Part shown: positions 1 to 7,429 of the stretch, in pieces | Layout of the letters: every line of letters begins with the position of its first letter | Numbering within the stretch: the stretch's first letter is position 1 | From: an uncultured Gemmatimonadota bacterium | GTDB lineage: Bacteria > Gemmatimonadota > Gemmatimonadetes > Longimicrobiales > Longimicrobiaceae | Direction of reading: 5' to 3' | Assembly: GCA_902805735.1 (NCBI GenBank) | Contig: CADCTW010000222.1 | Span: 1-33,808, forward strand | Length of the DNA: 33,808 bases | Made by a program: the position numbers and the translations under genes | Notes under the pieces: generated by a model | The model's database searches: none | Told to the model about the DNA's origin: nothing | The model's input: only the letters and a program-made list of their open reading frames with translations

Positions 1-69
1 CCGTACGACTTGCATGTGTTAAGCGCGCCGCCAGCGTTCGTCCTGAGCCAGGATCAAACTCTCCATGAG
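1..69 (-). rRNA. rrs: 16S ribosomal RNA, 5' end only
   Basis: The reverse complement of bases 51-62 is the conserved AGAGTTTGATCC near the 16S 5' end, followed by CTGGCTCAGGACGAACGCTGGCGG-type sequence and the AACACATGCAAGTCG segment. Setting A62 as E. coli position 8 puts the mature 5' end near base 69. The gene reads leftward and leaves the window after about 69 nt, so the rest of the rRNA operon lies outside. The identity is certain; the exact mature end is inferred from alignment to E. coli numbering. Confidence 0.97.
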
Positions 70-372
70 TTCAAACAGCTCTTGAAGAACAAACGACTGT
101 ATCGTTCATTCGGTTTTCTTCTTCACGTTGTGTGCAATCCGTGCGGTGCCTTTCTCAGGCACCTGCAGGCGCGGCGAAGGACGTGATGCCTCCGGCTGAT
201 GCGCCACACGGCCGCCCATTCACGTGAAGGGCTGCACAAAGCACTCCCCAATACCCGATTTGTCAATCTCCGCGCGGCGACGATGCCGCGTCTTTTCCTT
301 CAAGGCGACCCGACCAGTTTCACCCGGTCCGTCGCGTGTCAAAAACCCTCGTTTCCATCTCGTCCGCTGGAG
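70..372 (-). other. 16S rRNA leader region
   Basis: About 300 nt separate the proximal promoter from the 16S 5' end, and no protein gene is supported here. Two further perfect TTGACA hexamers lie on the minus strand at 337-342 and 261-266, but at 17-18 bp neither has a convincing -10 (AAACTG and TGCTTT respectively). A GTTCTTCAAGAGCTGTTTGAAC segment at about 70-92 could be boxA-like antitermination or processing sequence; this is a weak inference. Confidence 0.6.
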
Positions 373-378
373 CCCTAC

Positions 379-407
379 AATGTATCCCCGCCGACTCCGC
401 GCGTCAA
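379..407 (-). promoter_or_regulatory. rRNA promoter, proximal
   Basis: On the minus strand a -35 TTGACG (402-407) and a -10 TACATT (379-384) are separated by exactly 17 bp, giving a start near base 372. It is a sigma-70-type promoter matching 5/6 and 4/6 consensus positions, directed at the 16S gene. Confidence 0.75.
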
Positions 408-442
408 CCCCCCCTGCTGCGCAGCTTTCGTCGGGGGCACAT

Positions 443-471
443 AGTATAAACAGGTGGCGCGCCCCTGTCAA
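443..471 (-). promoter_or_regulatory. rRNA promoter, distal
   Basis: On the minus strand a perfect -35 TTGACA (466-471) and a -10 TATACT (443-448, 5/6) are separated by 17 bp, with a start expected near base 436. This is the strongest sigma-70-like promoter in the window and lies 64 bp upstream of the proximal rRNA promoter. Confidence 0.85.
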
Positions 472-477
472 CAGTTG

Positions 478-498
478 TCTCACACAGAGGCACAGAGA
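478..498. repeat. Repeat A, single arm
   Basis: One arm of repeat family A (CACACAGAGGCACAGAG type), with no partner arm. It sits about 9 bp beyond the stop codon of the VOC gene and just upstream of the distal rRNA promoter. Confidence 0.8.
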
Positions 499-506
499 CG
501 AGGACT

Positions 507-1325
507 TCAGCCCCGGATGCGGACCGCCGTGCCCCAGGGGTCGTGCACGACGGAGCTTTCGGCGCCGGGCGCGACGATCTCCCACTCCAGGAGGCGGGCA
601 TCCTCGTCGGTGGCGACGGGGGAGCCGGCGGCCCAGCTGTTCATCCCCAGGTGGTGGTGGTAGCCGCCCGCCGAGACGAAGAGCGCGCCGGGGTAGCTCC
701 AGACCACCTTGTCGAAGCCGATCCGCTCGTGGTAGAACGCGGCGCCCGCCTCGATGTCGTCTACATACAGGTGGACGTGGCCGATGACCGTTCCGGCCGG
801 CACGCCGCTCCAGGGCTGGTCCCCGCCGGCGGCGAGCACGTCGCGGATGTCGAGCGGCGCCGTGGTCATGGCGAGCTGCCCCTCGTGATGCAGCCAGGTG
901 GAGCGGGGGCGGTCCGCGTAGACTTCCAGGCCCAGCCCGTCCGGGTCGGTGAGGTACAGCGCCTCACTGACCAGGTGGTCCGACATCCCGGCGCGCACGC
1001 CGGACGCCCCCAGGTGGCGCAGGAAACGGCCCAGCGAGGCGCGGTCCGGGAGCAGGATGGCGAAGTGGTAGAGGCCGATGAGGCCGCGGTACGGAACGGG
1101 ACGCACGCCGGGGCGCTCGCGCAGCTCCACCAGCACCTCGTCGCTCTCCGGCGCGCCGAGCTCGGCCATGCCATCCTCGCGGCGCAGGAGGCGGAGGCCG
1201 ACGAGTCCCTGGTAGAAGCCAAGGGAGCGGTCCAGGTCGGCCACCTGCAGGCGGACGCGTCCGAGGCGCGTCGCGTCCGGCAGGCGATAGCCCGGGGGAG
1301 CGATTCCGTACTCGCGGTCGTTCAT
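507..1325 (-). CDS. Two-domain VOC (glyoxalase/catechol-dioxygenase-like) protein
   Basis: A 272-residue protein with two vicinal-oxygen-chelate modules, similar in layout to CatE/YfiE-type catechol-2,3-dioxygenases. The first module begins RLGRVRLQVADLDRSLGFYQ, has an internal LYHFAIL histidine and ends in GLEVYAD. The second starts GHVHLYVDDIEAGAAFYH and carries a YHHHLGMNSW segment. The repeated H...E pattern is what a metal-dependent VOC enzyme needs. The start is well supported: GAGGAGG lies a few bases upstream, in the 10 bp gap after mreB, so the two genes are probably cotranscribed. The family is clear. The substrate cannot be told from sequence, and a ring-cleaving dioxygenase is only one possibility. 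Confidence 0.9.
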   Translation of the reverse strand: MNDREYGIAPPGYRLPDATRLGRVRLQVADLDRSLGFYQGLVGLRLLRREDGMAELGAPESDEVLVELRERPGVRPVPYRGLIGLYHFAILLPDRASLGRFLRHLGASGVRAGMSDHLVSEALYLTDPDGLGLEVYADRPRSTWLHHEGQLAMTTAPLDIRDVLAAGGDQPWSGVPAGTVIGHVHLYVDDIEAGAAFYHERIGFDKVVWSYPGALFVSAGGYHHHLGMNSWAAGSPVATDEDARLLEWEIVAPGAESSVVHDPWGTAVRIRG

Positions 1326-1335
1326 CGAAGCCTCC

Positions 1336-2334
1336 TCACAGCGAGAGCACGCCGTGGTACTTGGCCCAATCGTCCAGCACCATGCCGGCGCCGCGGACCA
1401 CGCAGGTCATGGGGTCCGGGTCGCGGCGCACGGGGAGGCCGGTCTCCTCGGTGAGGAGGCGGTCCAGGCCGCGGATCAGGGAGCCGCCGCCGGTCAGCAC
1501 CAGCCCGCTGTCCACCAGGTCCGACGACAGCTCGGGCGGGGCGACTTCGAGGGCGGCGCGCACGCCGGCCACGATGGCGCGGATGGGCTCGCGGATCAGC
1601 TCGCGCACCTCTTCGGAGTGCAGGCGAACGCTGGCCGGAATCCCCGTCACCAGGTCGCGGCCGGTGGCGTCCATCACCTGCTCCTCGTCCAGCGGCAGCG
1701 CGGAGCCGATCTGCATCTTGATGGCCTCGGCCGTGGCGTCGCCGATCAGCAGGTTGTGCTGCTTGCGCAGCGCGCCCACGATGGCGTCGTCCATCTCGTT
1801 GCCCGCCACGCGCACGGAGCGCTCGGCCACGAGGCCGGAGAGTGCGATGACGCCGATCTCGGTGGTGCCGCCGCCCACGTTCACCACCATGCTCGCCGTG
1901 GGCGCGGTGACGGGCAGGCCCACGCCGATCGCCGCCGCCATGGGCTCGGTGATCAGGAACACCTCGCGCGCGCCGGCCGCAAGCACGGCCTGCCGCACCG
2001 CACGCCGCTCCAGCTCCGTGATCCCCGACGGCACGCCCACGACCACGCGCGGCTTCTGCTGGAAGGGTCCGCGGCGCCGCACCCGCCCCAGGTAGTCGCG
2101 GAGCATCATCTCCACGAGGTCCACGTCCGCGATGACGCCGTCGCGCATGGGGCGCGACGCGATCACGCCCATCGGGGTGCGGCCGAGCATCCGCTTCGCT
2201 TCGAGGCCGGCGGACACCAGCTTGCCGGTGGCCCGGTCGACCGCCACCACCGACGGCTCGTTGAGTACGACACCCTGGCCCTTGATCTGGATCAGGGTGT
2301 TGGCTGTGCCCAGGTCGACTGCGATATCCGCCAT
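1336..2334 (-). CDS. mreB: Rod-shape actin homologue MreB
   Basis: A 332-residue actin-fold ATPase that polymerises under the inner membrane and organises the elongation machinery. It begins MADIAVDLGTANTLI, which is the phosphate-1 motif. It also has GVPSGITELERRAVR, EPMAAAIGVGLPV, the phosphate-2 motif VVNVGGGTTEIGVIALSG, and LTGGGSLIRGLDRLL near the C-terminus, all standard for MreB. The length is slightly short of the usual ~340. The start was chosen at MADIAVDLG because this is the family's normal N-terminus; upstream in-frame sequence is unrelated. Here it sits between mutS and a VOC gene; no mreC or mreD is seen in this window, so it may be a second copy or a detached one. Confidence 0.95.
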   Translation of the reverse strand: MADIAVDLGTANTLIQIKGQGVVLNEPSVVAVDRATGKLVSAGLEAKRMLGRTPMGVIASRPMRDGVIADVDLVEMMLRDYLGRVRRRGPFQQKPRVVVGVPSGITELERRAVRQAVLAAGAREVFLITEPMAAAIGVGLPVTAPTASMVVNVGGGTTEIGVIALSGLVAERSVRVAGNEMDDAIVGALRKQHNLLIGDATAEAIKMQIGSALPLDEEQVMDATGRDLVTGIPASVRLHSEEVRELIREPIRAIVAGVRAALEVAPPELSSDLVDSGLVLTGGGSLIRGLDRLLTEETGLPVRRDPDPMTCVVRGAGMVLDDWAKYHGVLSL

Positions 2335-2387
2335 GCCGTTCTTTCTCGAAGGTGATCCACGGTGCGAGCCGGGCAATCTAACGGCGA

Positions 2388-2416
2388 TCTCACACAGAGG
2401 CACAGAGGCACGGAGA
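2388..2416. repeat. Repeat A, single arm
   Basis: A left arm of family A followed by the loop-like AACTTCATCTG. The right arm is cut off where the mutS stop codon begins (2430), so the element abuts the mutS 3' end. Confidence 0.8.
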
Positions 2417-2429
2417 AGAACTTCATCTG

Positions 2430-4991
2430 CTAGAGCTGCTGGCGGAGCTCGGCGAGGAGGAGGAGGGCGTCGATGGGGGTGAGGCGGTCCACGTCCAGGG
2501 CGCGGATGCGGGCGGCGACCTGGGAGGCGGCGGGGTCGGAGGGTTCGGCCGGGTCGAGGTGCTCGATGGCGCGGCTTTCGGCGGTGCGGGAGCCTTCCAG
2601 GGTAGCCAGGATCTCGCGGGCGCGGGCGACGACGGGGGCGGGGACGCCGGCCAGGCGCGCCACCTCGATGCCGTACGAGCGGTCCGCGCGGCCGGGGACG
2701 AGCTGGTGGAGGAAAACGATGCGGTCGCCGTGCTCGCGCGCGGCCACGCTGAAGTTGACGACCCCGGGGAGGAGCTCGGCGAGCTGGGTGAGCTCGTGGT
2801 AGTGCGTGGCGAAGACCGTCTTGGCGCCCACCTGGCCGTGCAGGTACTCGGTGATGGCCCACGCCAGGCTCACCCCGTCCCAGGTGGCGGTCCCCCGCCC
2901 CACCTCGTCCATCAGCACCAGCGAGCGGCGCGTGCCGCCGTTGAGGATGGTGGCACACTCGCTCGCCTCCACCATGAAGGTGCTCTGCCCGCGCACCAGG
3001 TTGTCGGAGGCGCCCACGCGCGTGAAGATGCGGTCGCATACGCCGATGCGCGCGTGGTCCGCGGGGACGAAGGCGCCCACCTGCGCCAGGAGCTGGATGA
3101 GCCCCACCTGGCGCAGCAGGGTGGACTTGCCGCCCATGTTGGGCCCCGTCAGCACCACGATGCGCGACTCTTCGTCCAGCACCACGTCGTTGGGGATGTA
3201 CCGGTCGCCCGGCATCATCGTCTCCACCACGGGGTGGCGGCCGGCGCGGATCTCCAAGCGGTAGCCGCCGTCCACTTCGGGGCGCGTGTAGCCGCGGCGT
3301 ACGGCGCACTCCGCCAGCCCCGCCAGCGCGTCCAGGGTGGCGACGCGGAAGGCCGCGTCCTGTACGCGCTTGACCTGGGTGGCAAGGGCGCGGCGCAGCT
3401 CCTCGAAAACCCGCTGCTGGAGCGTGGCCATGCGCTCCTCCGCGTCCAGGATGCGGGCTTCGCGCTCTTTGAGCTCGGGCGTGGTGTAGCGCTCGCCGGT
3501 GGAAAGGGTCTGGCGGCGCTCGTATTCGGCGGGCATGCGGCCGGCGTCGGACCTGGGGACCTCCAGGAAGTACCCGAAGACACGGTTGTAGCCCACTTTG
3601 AGCTGCCGCACGCCCGTGCGTTCGCGCTCCTGGCCCTGGAAGTGCGCCATCCAATCCGTGGCGCCCCCACGCAACGCCCGCAGCTCGTCCAGCTCCGCGT
3701 CGAAGCCGTCGCGGATGACCACCTCGCCGTCCGCGAAGCCGTTGGCCGGCTCGTCCGCGAGCGCCGCGTCGATGCGCTCGCGCAGGTCTTCCAGCGGATC
3801 CAGCGTGCGCAGCAGCTTGCCCAGCGGCTCCGTCTCGGACTCGGCGAGGACGGCGCGCAGGCGGGGGAGGTGGGCGAGCGCGGCTGCCAGGGCGCGCAGC
3901 TCGCGCGGGGTGACGCGGCCGGCCCCCAGCTTGCCCGCCGCGCGCTCCAGGTCGCGCACCCCCGCCAGCTCCGCGCGGATGCGGCCGCGGAGGGCGCCGT
4001 CGTCCACGAAGCCGGCGATGGCCTCCTGGCGCGCGTGGATGCGCGGGAGCGAAAGGAGCGGACGCAGGACCCAGCTGCGCAGGAGGCGTGCGCCCATGGG
4101 CGTGAGCGTCTCGTCGATCACCTCCAGCAGCGTCCCCTCGCCGGGGCGGGCGCCGGGCTCGGCGCGGAGGGGCTCCACCAATTCCAGGTTGCGGCGCGTC
4201 ATCTCGTCCAGCGCCATCGCCTCCCCCGCGTTCTCGATACGGGGAGGGCGAAGGTGGCGCATGCCGGCCGGGCGCACCTCGCGCAGGTACGAGAGGAGCG
4301 CTCCGAGGGCCGCGACCGCCGCTCCATCCGCGTCGCCCAGCCCGAAGCCGTCCAGCGTCTGCACGCCGTAGTGGTTGCACAGCTCGTCCTGCCCGAAGCG
4401 CGGATCGAAGGCCACGTCGGGACGGCGGGTTACGCGCGTCCGTTCGGCGCCGGGGACGGTGCGCTCGCCCCAGCCGGTGGGCAGAAGGAGCTCGGCGGGC
4501 TCGAAACGGGCCAGCTCGGACTCCAGCGTTTCGGGCGTCGCGGGGGTGACGACCAGCTCGCCGGTGGTCACGTCCGCGGCGGCGAGGGCGAGATTCCCCG
4601 ACGCGTCCTCGGCGAGGGCGGCGAGGAAGTGGTTGCGGCGGCCGGCCAGGAGCCCGTCCGCCATGACCACGCCAGGGGTGACGACTTCCACGACTTCGCG
4701 CGGGACCACGCCCCTGGCGTCATCCGCCGCTTCCATCTGTTCGCAGATGGCGACGCGGTAGCCCTCGCGCACCAGCTTCTCCACGTACTCGTCGCGGGAG
4801 CGGGCGGGGATGCCGGCCATGGGCATGCCGCCCGCGCCGCGCTTGGCCGTGAGCGTGAGGCCCAGCACGCGCACGCCGATCTCCGAATCGGGGCCGAAGA
4901 GCTCGTAGAAGTCGCCGATGCGGATCAGGACGACGGCATCGGGGTGCTGCGCACGGGCGCGCATCCATTGCTTCTGCACGCTGTCCGTCAT
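2430..4991 (-). CDS. mutS: DNA mismatch repair protein MutS
   Basis: An 853-residue MutS1, which recognises mismatches and recruits MutL. The N-terminal mismatch-reading motif is present (GDFYELF, F28-Y29-E30), as is the Walker A loop GPNMGGKST (K622) with a following DEVGRGT Walker B. The C-terminus has the helix-turn-helix dimer region. The length is typical (~850). The start is set at MTDSVQKQW: upstream in-frame codons come from a repeat A arm and give an artefactual MSLCEQLC extension. No clear Shine-Dalgarno precedes this ATG. The gene follows mutL by 58 bp on the same strand, with only a repeat arm between, so cotranscription is likely. Confidence 0.97.
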   Translation of the reverse strand: MTDSVQKQWMRARAQHPDAVVLIRIGDFYELFGPDSEIGVRVLGLTLTAKRGAGGMPMAGIPARSRDEYVEKLVREGYRVAICEQMEAADDARGVVPREVVEVVTPGVVMADGLLAGRRNHFLAALAEDASGNLALAAADVTTGELVVTPATPETLESELARFEPAELLLPTGWGERTVPGAERTRVTRRPDVAFDPRFGQDELCNHYGVQTLDGFGLGDADGAAVAALGALLSYLREVRPAGMRHLRPPRIENAGEAMALDEMTRRNLELVEPLRAEPGARPGEGTLLEVIDETLTPMGARLLRSWVLRPLLSLPRIHARQEAIAGFVDDGALRGRIRAELAGVRDLERAAGKLGAGRVTPRELRALAAALAHLPRLRAVLAESETEPLGKLLRTLDPLEDLRERIDAALADEPANGFADGEVVIRDGFDAELDELRALRGGATDWMAHFQGQERERTGVRQLKVGYNRVFGYFLEVPRSDAGRMPAEYERRQTLSTGERYTTPELKEREARILDAEERMATLQQRVFEELRRALATQVKRVQDAAFRVATLDALAGLAECAVRRGYTRPEVDGGYRLEIRAGRHPVVETMMPGDRYIPNDVVLDEESRIVVLTGPNMGGKSTLLRQVGLIQLLAQVGAFVPADHARIGVCDRIFTRVGASDNLVRGQSTFMVEASECATILNGGTRRSLVLMDEVGRGTATWDGVSLAWAITEYLHGQVGAKTVFATHYHELTQLAELLPGVVNFSVAAREHGDRIVFLHQLVPGRADRSYGIEVARLAGVPAPVVARAREILATLEGSRTAESRAIEHLDPAEPSDPAASQVAARIRALDVDRLTPIDALLLLAELRQQL

Positions 4992-5000
4992 ACAGAGTTG

Positions 5001-5028
5001 CTCACACAGAGACACAGAGGCACAGAGA
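5001..5028. repeat. Repeat A, single arm
   Basis: A complete left arm of family A without the right arm. It lies between the mutL stop (5050) and the mutS start (4991), so it occupies the mutS leader. Confidence 0.85.
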
Positions 5029-5049
5029 AACTAAGAAAAGAGTGAGATA

Positions 5050-6927
5050 CTAGATGCCGCGGCTCATGCGACGGGCGAGCTCGGCGACCGGGATGAAGAG
5101 CGCGGCGGGGCGGCCGTGCACGTCGTGGACGGCGAGGTCCACGCGCACGAGGTCCTGCCACAGGGCGCGGATCTCCTTGTCCGAGAGCGCTTTGCCCGCT
5201 TTGATCGCCGCGTGGCAGGCGACGGTCTTGAGGAGGCGGTCCTCGGCCGGGGAGATGCCGTCGGCCGCGTCGTCGGAGCGGACGCCGGTGGAGCGGACGG
5301 CGAGGTACGCATCCACCAGCTTGTCCAGCGCGGCGGCCGGCGGCGCTTCGCCCAGCGCGGCGGGGACGGCGTGTATCCACATCTCGCCGCGTCCGGCGGG
5401 GGCCAGCTCGAAGCCCATGCGCTCCAGGTACGGCTTCATCTCCTCCAGCAGCGCCGCGCGGTCGGGGGACAGCTTCAGCGTCTCGGGGAAGAGGAGAGGC
5501 TGGACCTCGGTGTTGCGCCCGTCGCGCTCGTAACGCTCGCGGAGGCGCTCGTAGTGGACGCGCTCGTGCGCCGAGTGCTGGTCCACCACGTACATCCCGT
5601 CATCCCCCGAGCAGACCAGGAACACGTTGCCCACCTGCAGCAGTGACGCGGGGTTCTGCGGCAGGCCGTGGCGTGGCGCGTCCGGCGCGGGCCGTTCGCG
5701 CACGGCCGGGGTACGGCCGGTCAGCTCCCAGGACTGCGGGTAGCGGTAGCCGGAACCCGCGGGCTCCACGGGCGCGGCGGCGGGCGGCGCGGGGGGATCT
5801 GGAGCCAGGGCGGATTCGAGGCGGCGCGCGAAGGCGTCCCCGGACGGCACGGAGCGCGGCGCGACGGCATCCGGCGTCGGCTGCGCCTCCGCCTGGGGCA
5901 CAGGCGGGCGCGGCGCAGCCTCGAAGCCGGCGACGGCCTCGCGCTCGCCCAGGGCGAAGCGGAGGGCGTCGGTGACGGCGGCCCAGACCTGGCTGGCGCG
6001 GCGGAAGCGGACCGTGGACTTGTCCGGGCTGACGTTGGCGTCCACGTCCCCCACGGGGAGGTCGATGCTGACGATGGCTTCGGGATGCTGGCCGCGCGGG
6101 ATGATGGCGGCGAGCTCGTTGGCGAGGACGCGGCGCAGCTCCGGGCTCTCGAAAGGGCGCCCGTTCACGAGGAAGGTGTTGCGGCGCGGGCGCTTGACCG
6201 CCGCCGAGGGGCGCGTGACGTAGCCGGACACGACCGTGTCGCCCCGCTCGCCCAGGAGCGGGAGGAGGGTGTCCGCGAACCCGGCGCCGTGCGCCTGGCG
6301 CACGCGGTCCAGCAGCTCGTCCACCGCGGTGAGGTCCAGCAGCTCGCGGTCGTCGCTGCGCAGCGAGAAGCGCACGTCGGGGCGCGCCACGGCGAGCTGC
6401 ACCACGGTGTGCACCACGCGCGCGGCCTCGGCGCGGGCGGAGTCCACGAAGGCGCGGCGGGCGGGGGTGTTGTAGAAGAGGTTGAGGACTTCGATGGTGG
6501 TGCCCGGACGGCGCGCGGCGGGGCGCACCTCCCCGATGGTCCCGCCCGCGGCGCGGACCAGGGTGCCCGAGTCGTCCTCCGCGCGGCGCGTCTCGATGCG
6601 CATGTGCGAGACGGCCAGCACGGCGGCCAGCGCCTCGCCGCGGAAGCCCAGGGTGCGGATGCGCCACAGGTCTTCCGGCTCCACCACCTTGCTGCTGGCG
6701 TGCCGCGTGAGGCAGAGCCGCGCGTCCTCCTCGTCCATCCCCGCCCCGTCGTCGGCGACGCGAATGGAGCGCAGGCCGCCCTCTTCGATGCTCACGGAGA
6801 TGGAGGAGGCGCCCGCGTCCAGCGCGTTGTCCACCAGCTCCTTGACCACCGAGGAGGGCCCCGCCACCACCTCGCCGGCCGCGATCAGCGTGGCGAGGGC
6901 GTCGTCCATCACCCGAATGCTTCCCAT
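5050..6927 (-). CDS. mutL: DNA mismatch repair endonuclease MutL
   Basis: A 625-residue MutL. The N-terminal GHKL ATPase is textbook: IAAGEVV, VVKELVDNALDAGA, VADDGAGM and TLGFRGEALAA. A proline-rich linker (about residues 330-430) leads to the C-terminal domain. That domain carries DQHSAHERVHYE starting at D449, the metal-binding endonuclease motif with Ser for the usual Ala, and ACHAAIKAG. The usual CPHGRP reads DVHGRP, so one common metal ligand (Cys) is absent. The start at MGSIRVMDD matches the family N-terminus and has GGGGGA just upstream. It probably nicks DNA in methyl-independent mismatch repair, given the motif and the mutS neighbour. Confidence 0.96.
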   Translation of the reverse strand: MGSIRVMDDALATLIAAGEVVAGPSSVVKELVDNALDAGASSISVSIEEGGLRSIRVADDGAGMDEEDARLCLTRHASSKVVEPEDLWRIRTLGFRGEALAAVLAVSHMRIETRRAEDDSGTLVRAAGGTIGEVRPAARRPGTTIEVLNLFYNTPARRAFVDSARAEAARVVHTVVQLAVARPDVRFSLRSDDRELLDLTAVDELLDRVRQAHGAGFADTLLPLLGERGDTVVSGYVTRPSAAVKRPRRNTFLVNGRPFESPELRRVLANELAAIIPRGQHPEAIVSIDLPVGDVDANVSPDKSTVRFRRASQVWAAVTDALRFALGEREAVAGFEAAPRPPVPQAEAQPTPDAVAPRSVPSGDAFARRLESALAPDPPAPPAAAPVEPAGSGYRYPQSWELTGRTPAVRERPAPDAPRHGLPQNPASLLQVGNVFLVCSGDDGMYVVDQHSAHERVHYERLRERYERDGRNTEVQPLLFPETLKLSPDRAALLEEMKPYLERMGFELAPAGRGEMWIHAVPAALGEAPPAAALDKLVDAYLAVRSTGVRSDDAADGISPAEDRLLKTVACHAAIKAGKALSDKEIRALWQDLVRVDLAVHDVHGRPAALFIPVAELARRMSRGI

Positions 6928-6942
6928 GGTCCCCCGTGCGTA

Positions 6943-6970
6943 CACCCGTACAAATCCCGGCACCCGTACA
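6943..6970 (-). promoter_or_regulatory. Direct repeat upstream of mutL
   Basis: Two exact 10-bp copies, TGTACGGGTG on the minus strand (6961-6970 and 6943-6952), are spaced 18 bp start to start just upstream of the mutL ATG at 6927. The proximal copy is followed by TAC, giving a GTAC-GGGT-GTAC near-palindrome. The position in the divergent mutL/7075 intergenic region suggests an operator, but no regulator can be named. Confidence 0.35.
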
Positions 6971-7074
6971 CTTTCCCGCGCGGGATGTGCCCGGACGGGC
7001 GCGTGCAGATTGGGCGCGGGGATGTTACTCTGTTGCCCAATCCGCGCGAACCATACGAAATCCAGGACGGGCTG

Positions 7075-7350
7075 ATGACTTTCGAGAAGCAGACTTTCAC
7101 GGGCGAGACGGTGGAGCTGGACGGGCACACCTTCGTCGGCTGCACCTTCCGGCGCTGCGTGATGGTGTTCAGCGGGACCACCGAGATGTCGCTGACCGGT
7201 TGCCGCTTCGAGGACGTGGAGTGGGAGTTCGGCGGCCCCGCCGCGCGCGTGCTCTCCTTCCTCCACGCCATCTACCAGAACGGCCGCGACGGGGAGGAGT
7301 TCGTGCGGGCCATCTTCCGCAATTTCAAGAAGCCGTTGCCGCGGGGCTGA
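7075..7350 (+). CDS. Small protein of unknown function, pentapeptide-like strand pattern
   Basis: A 91-residue protein not recognised as a named family. The middle reads as short alternating beta-strands with spaced Phe/Cys (FVGCTFRRCVMVFSG, then SLTGCRFEDVEWEFGG), resembling a minimal or degenerate pentapeptide-repeat coil. A helical tail (ARVLSFLHAIYQN, EEFVRAIFRNF) follows. There is no signal peptide or membrane segment. The start is supported by AGGACGG about 5 nt upstream. It is transcribed divergently from mutL and converges on the secreted-protein gene, with a full repeat A hairpin in between. The resemblance to pentapeptide proteins is a visual impression only. Confidence 0.7.
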   Translation: MTFEKQTFTGETVELDGHTFVGCTFRRCVMVFSGTTEMSLTGCRFEDVEWEFGGPAARVLSFLHAIYQNGRDGEEFVRAIFRNFKKPLPRG

Positions 7351-7360
7351 AAAGCGGGGG

Positions 7361-7424
7361 TCACACAGAGACACAGAGGCACAGAGGTAACTTCATCTCT
7401 GTGCCTCTGTGTCTCCGTGTGAGA
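7361..7424. repeat. Repeat A, full hairpin; possible terminator
   Basis: A left arm (7361-7386), a 10 nt loop (7387-7396) and a near-perfect complementary right arm (7397-7424). On the plus strand it is followed by CCTTTTTAC, so for the 7075-7350 gene it looks like an intrinsic terminator. It lies between convergent genes, 10 bp and 6 bp from their stops. Confidence 0.9.
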
Positions 7425-7429
7425 CCTTT

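Noticed and set aside
1336..4380. Very long minus-strand frame covering mreB and most of mutS
   Set aside because: Only its last third encodes MreB. The upstream part is Arg/Pro/Gly-rich out-of-frame translation of mutS; mreB begins at MADIAVDLG (2334).
4992..5015. N-terminal extension of MutS (MSLCEQLC)
   Set aside because: The codons come from a repeat A arm; MutS proteins begin near MTDSVQKQW, so the extension is an artefact.
2559..5045. Long plus-strand open frame opposite mutS
   Set aside because: It has no recognisable domain and low-complexity Arg/Ala/His content, and it is antisense to a complete MutS. GC-rich DNA gives such frames by chance; the same applies to the frames opposite mutL, uvrA and the ATP-grasp gene.
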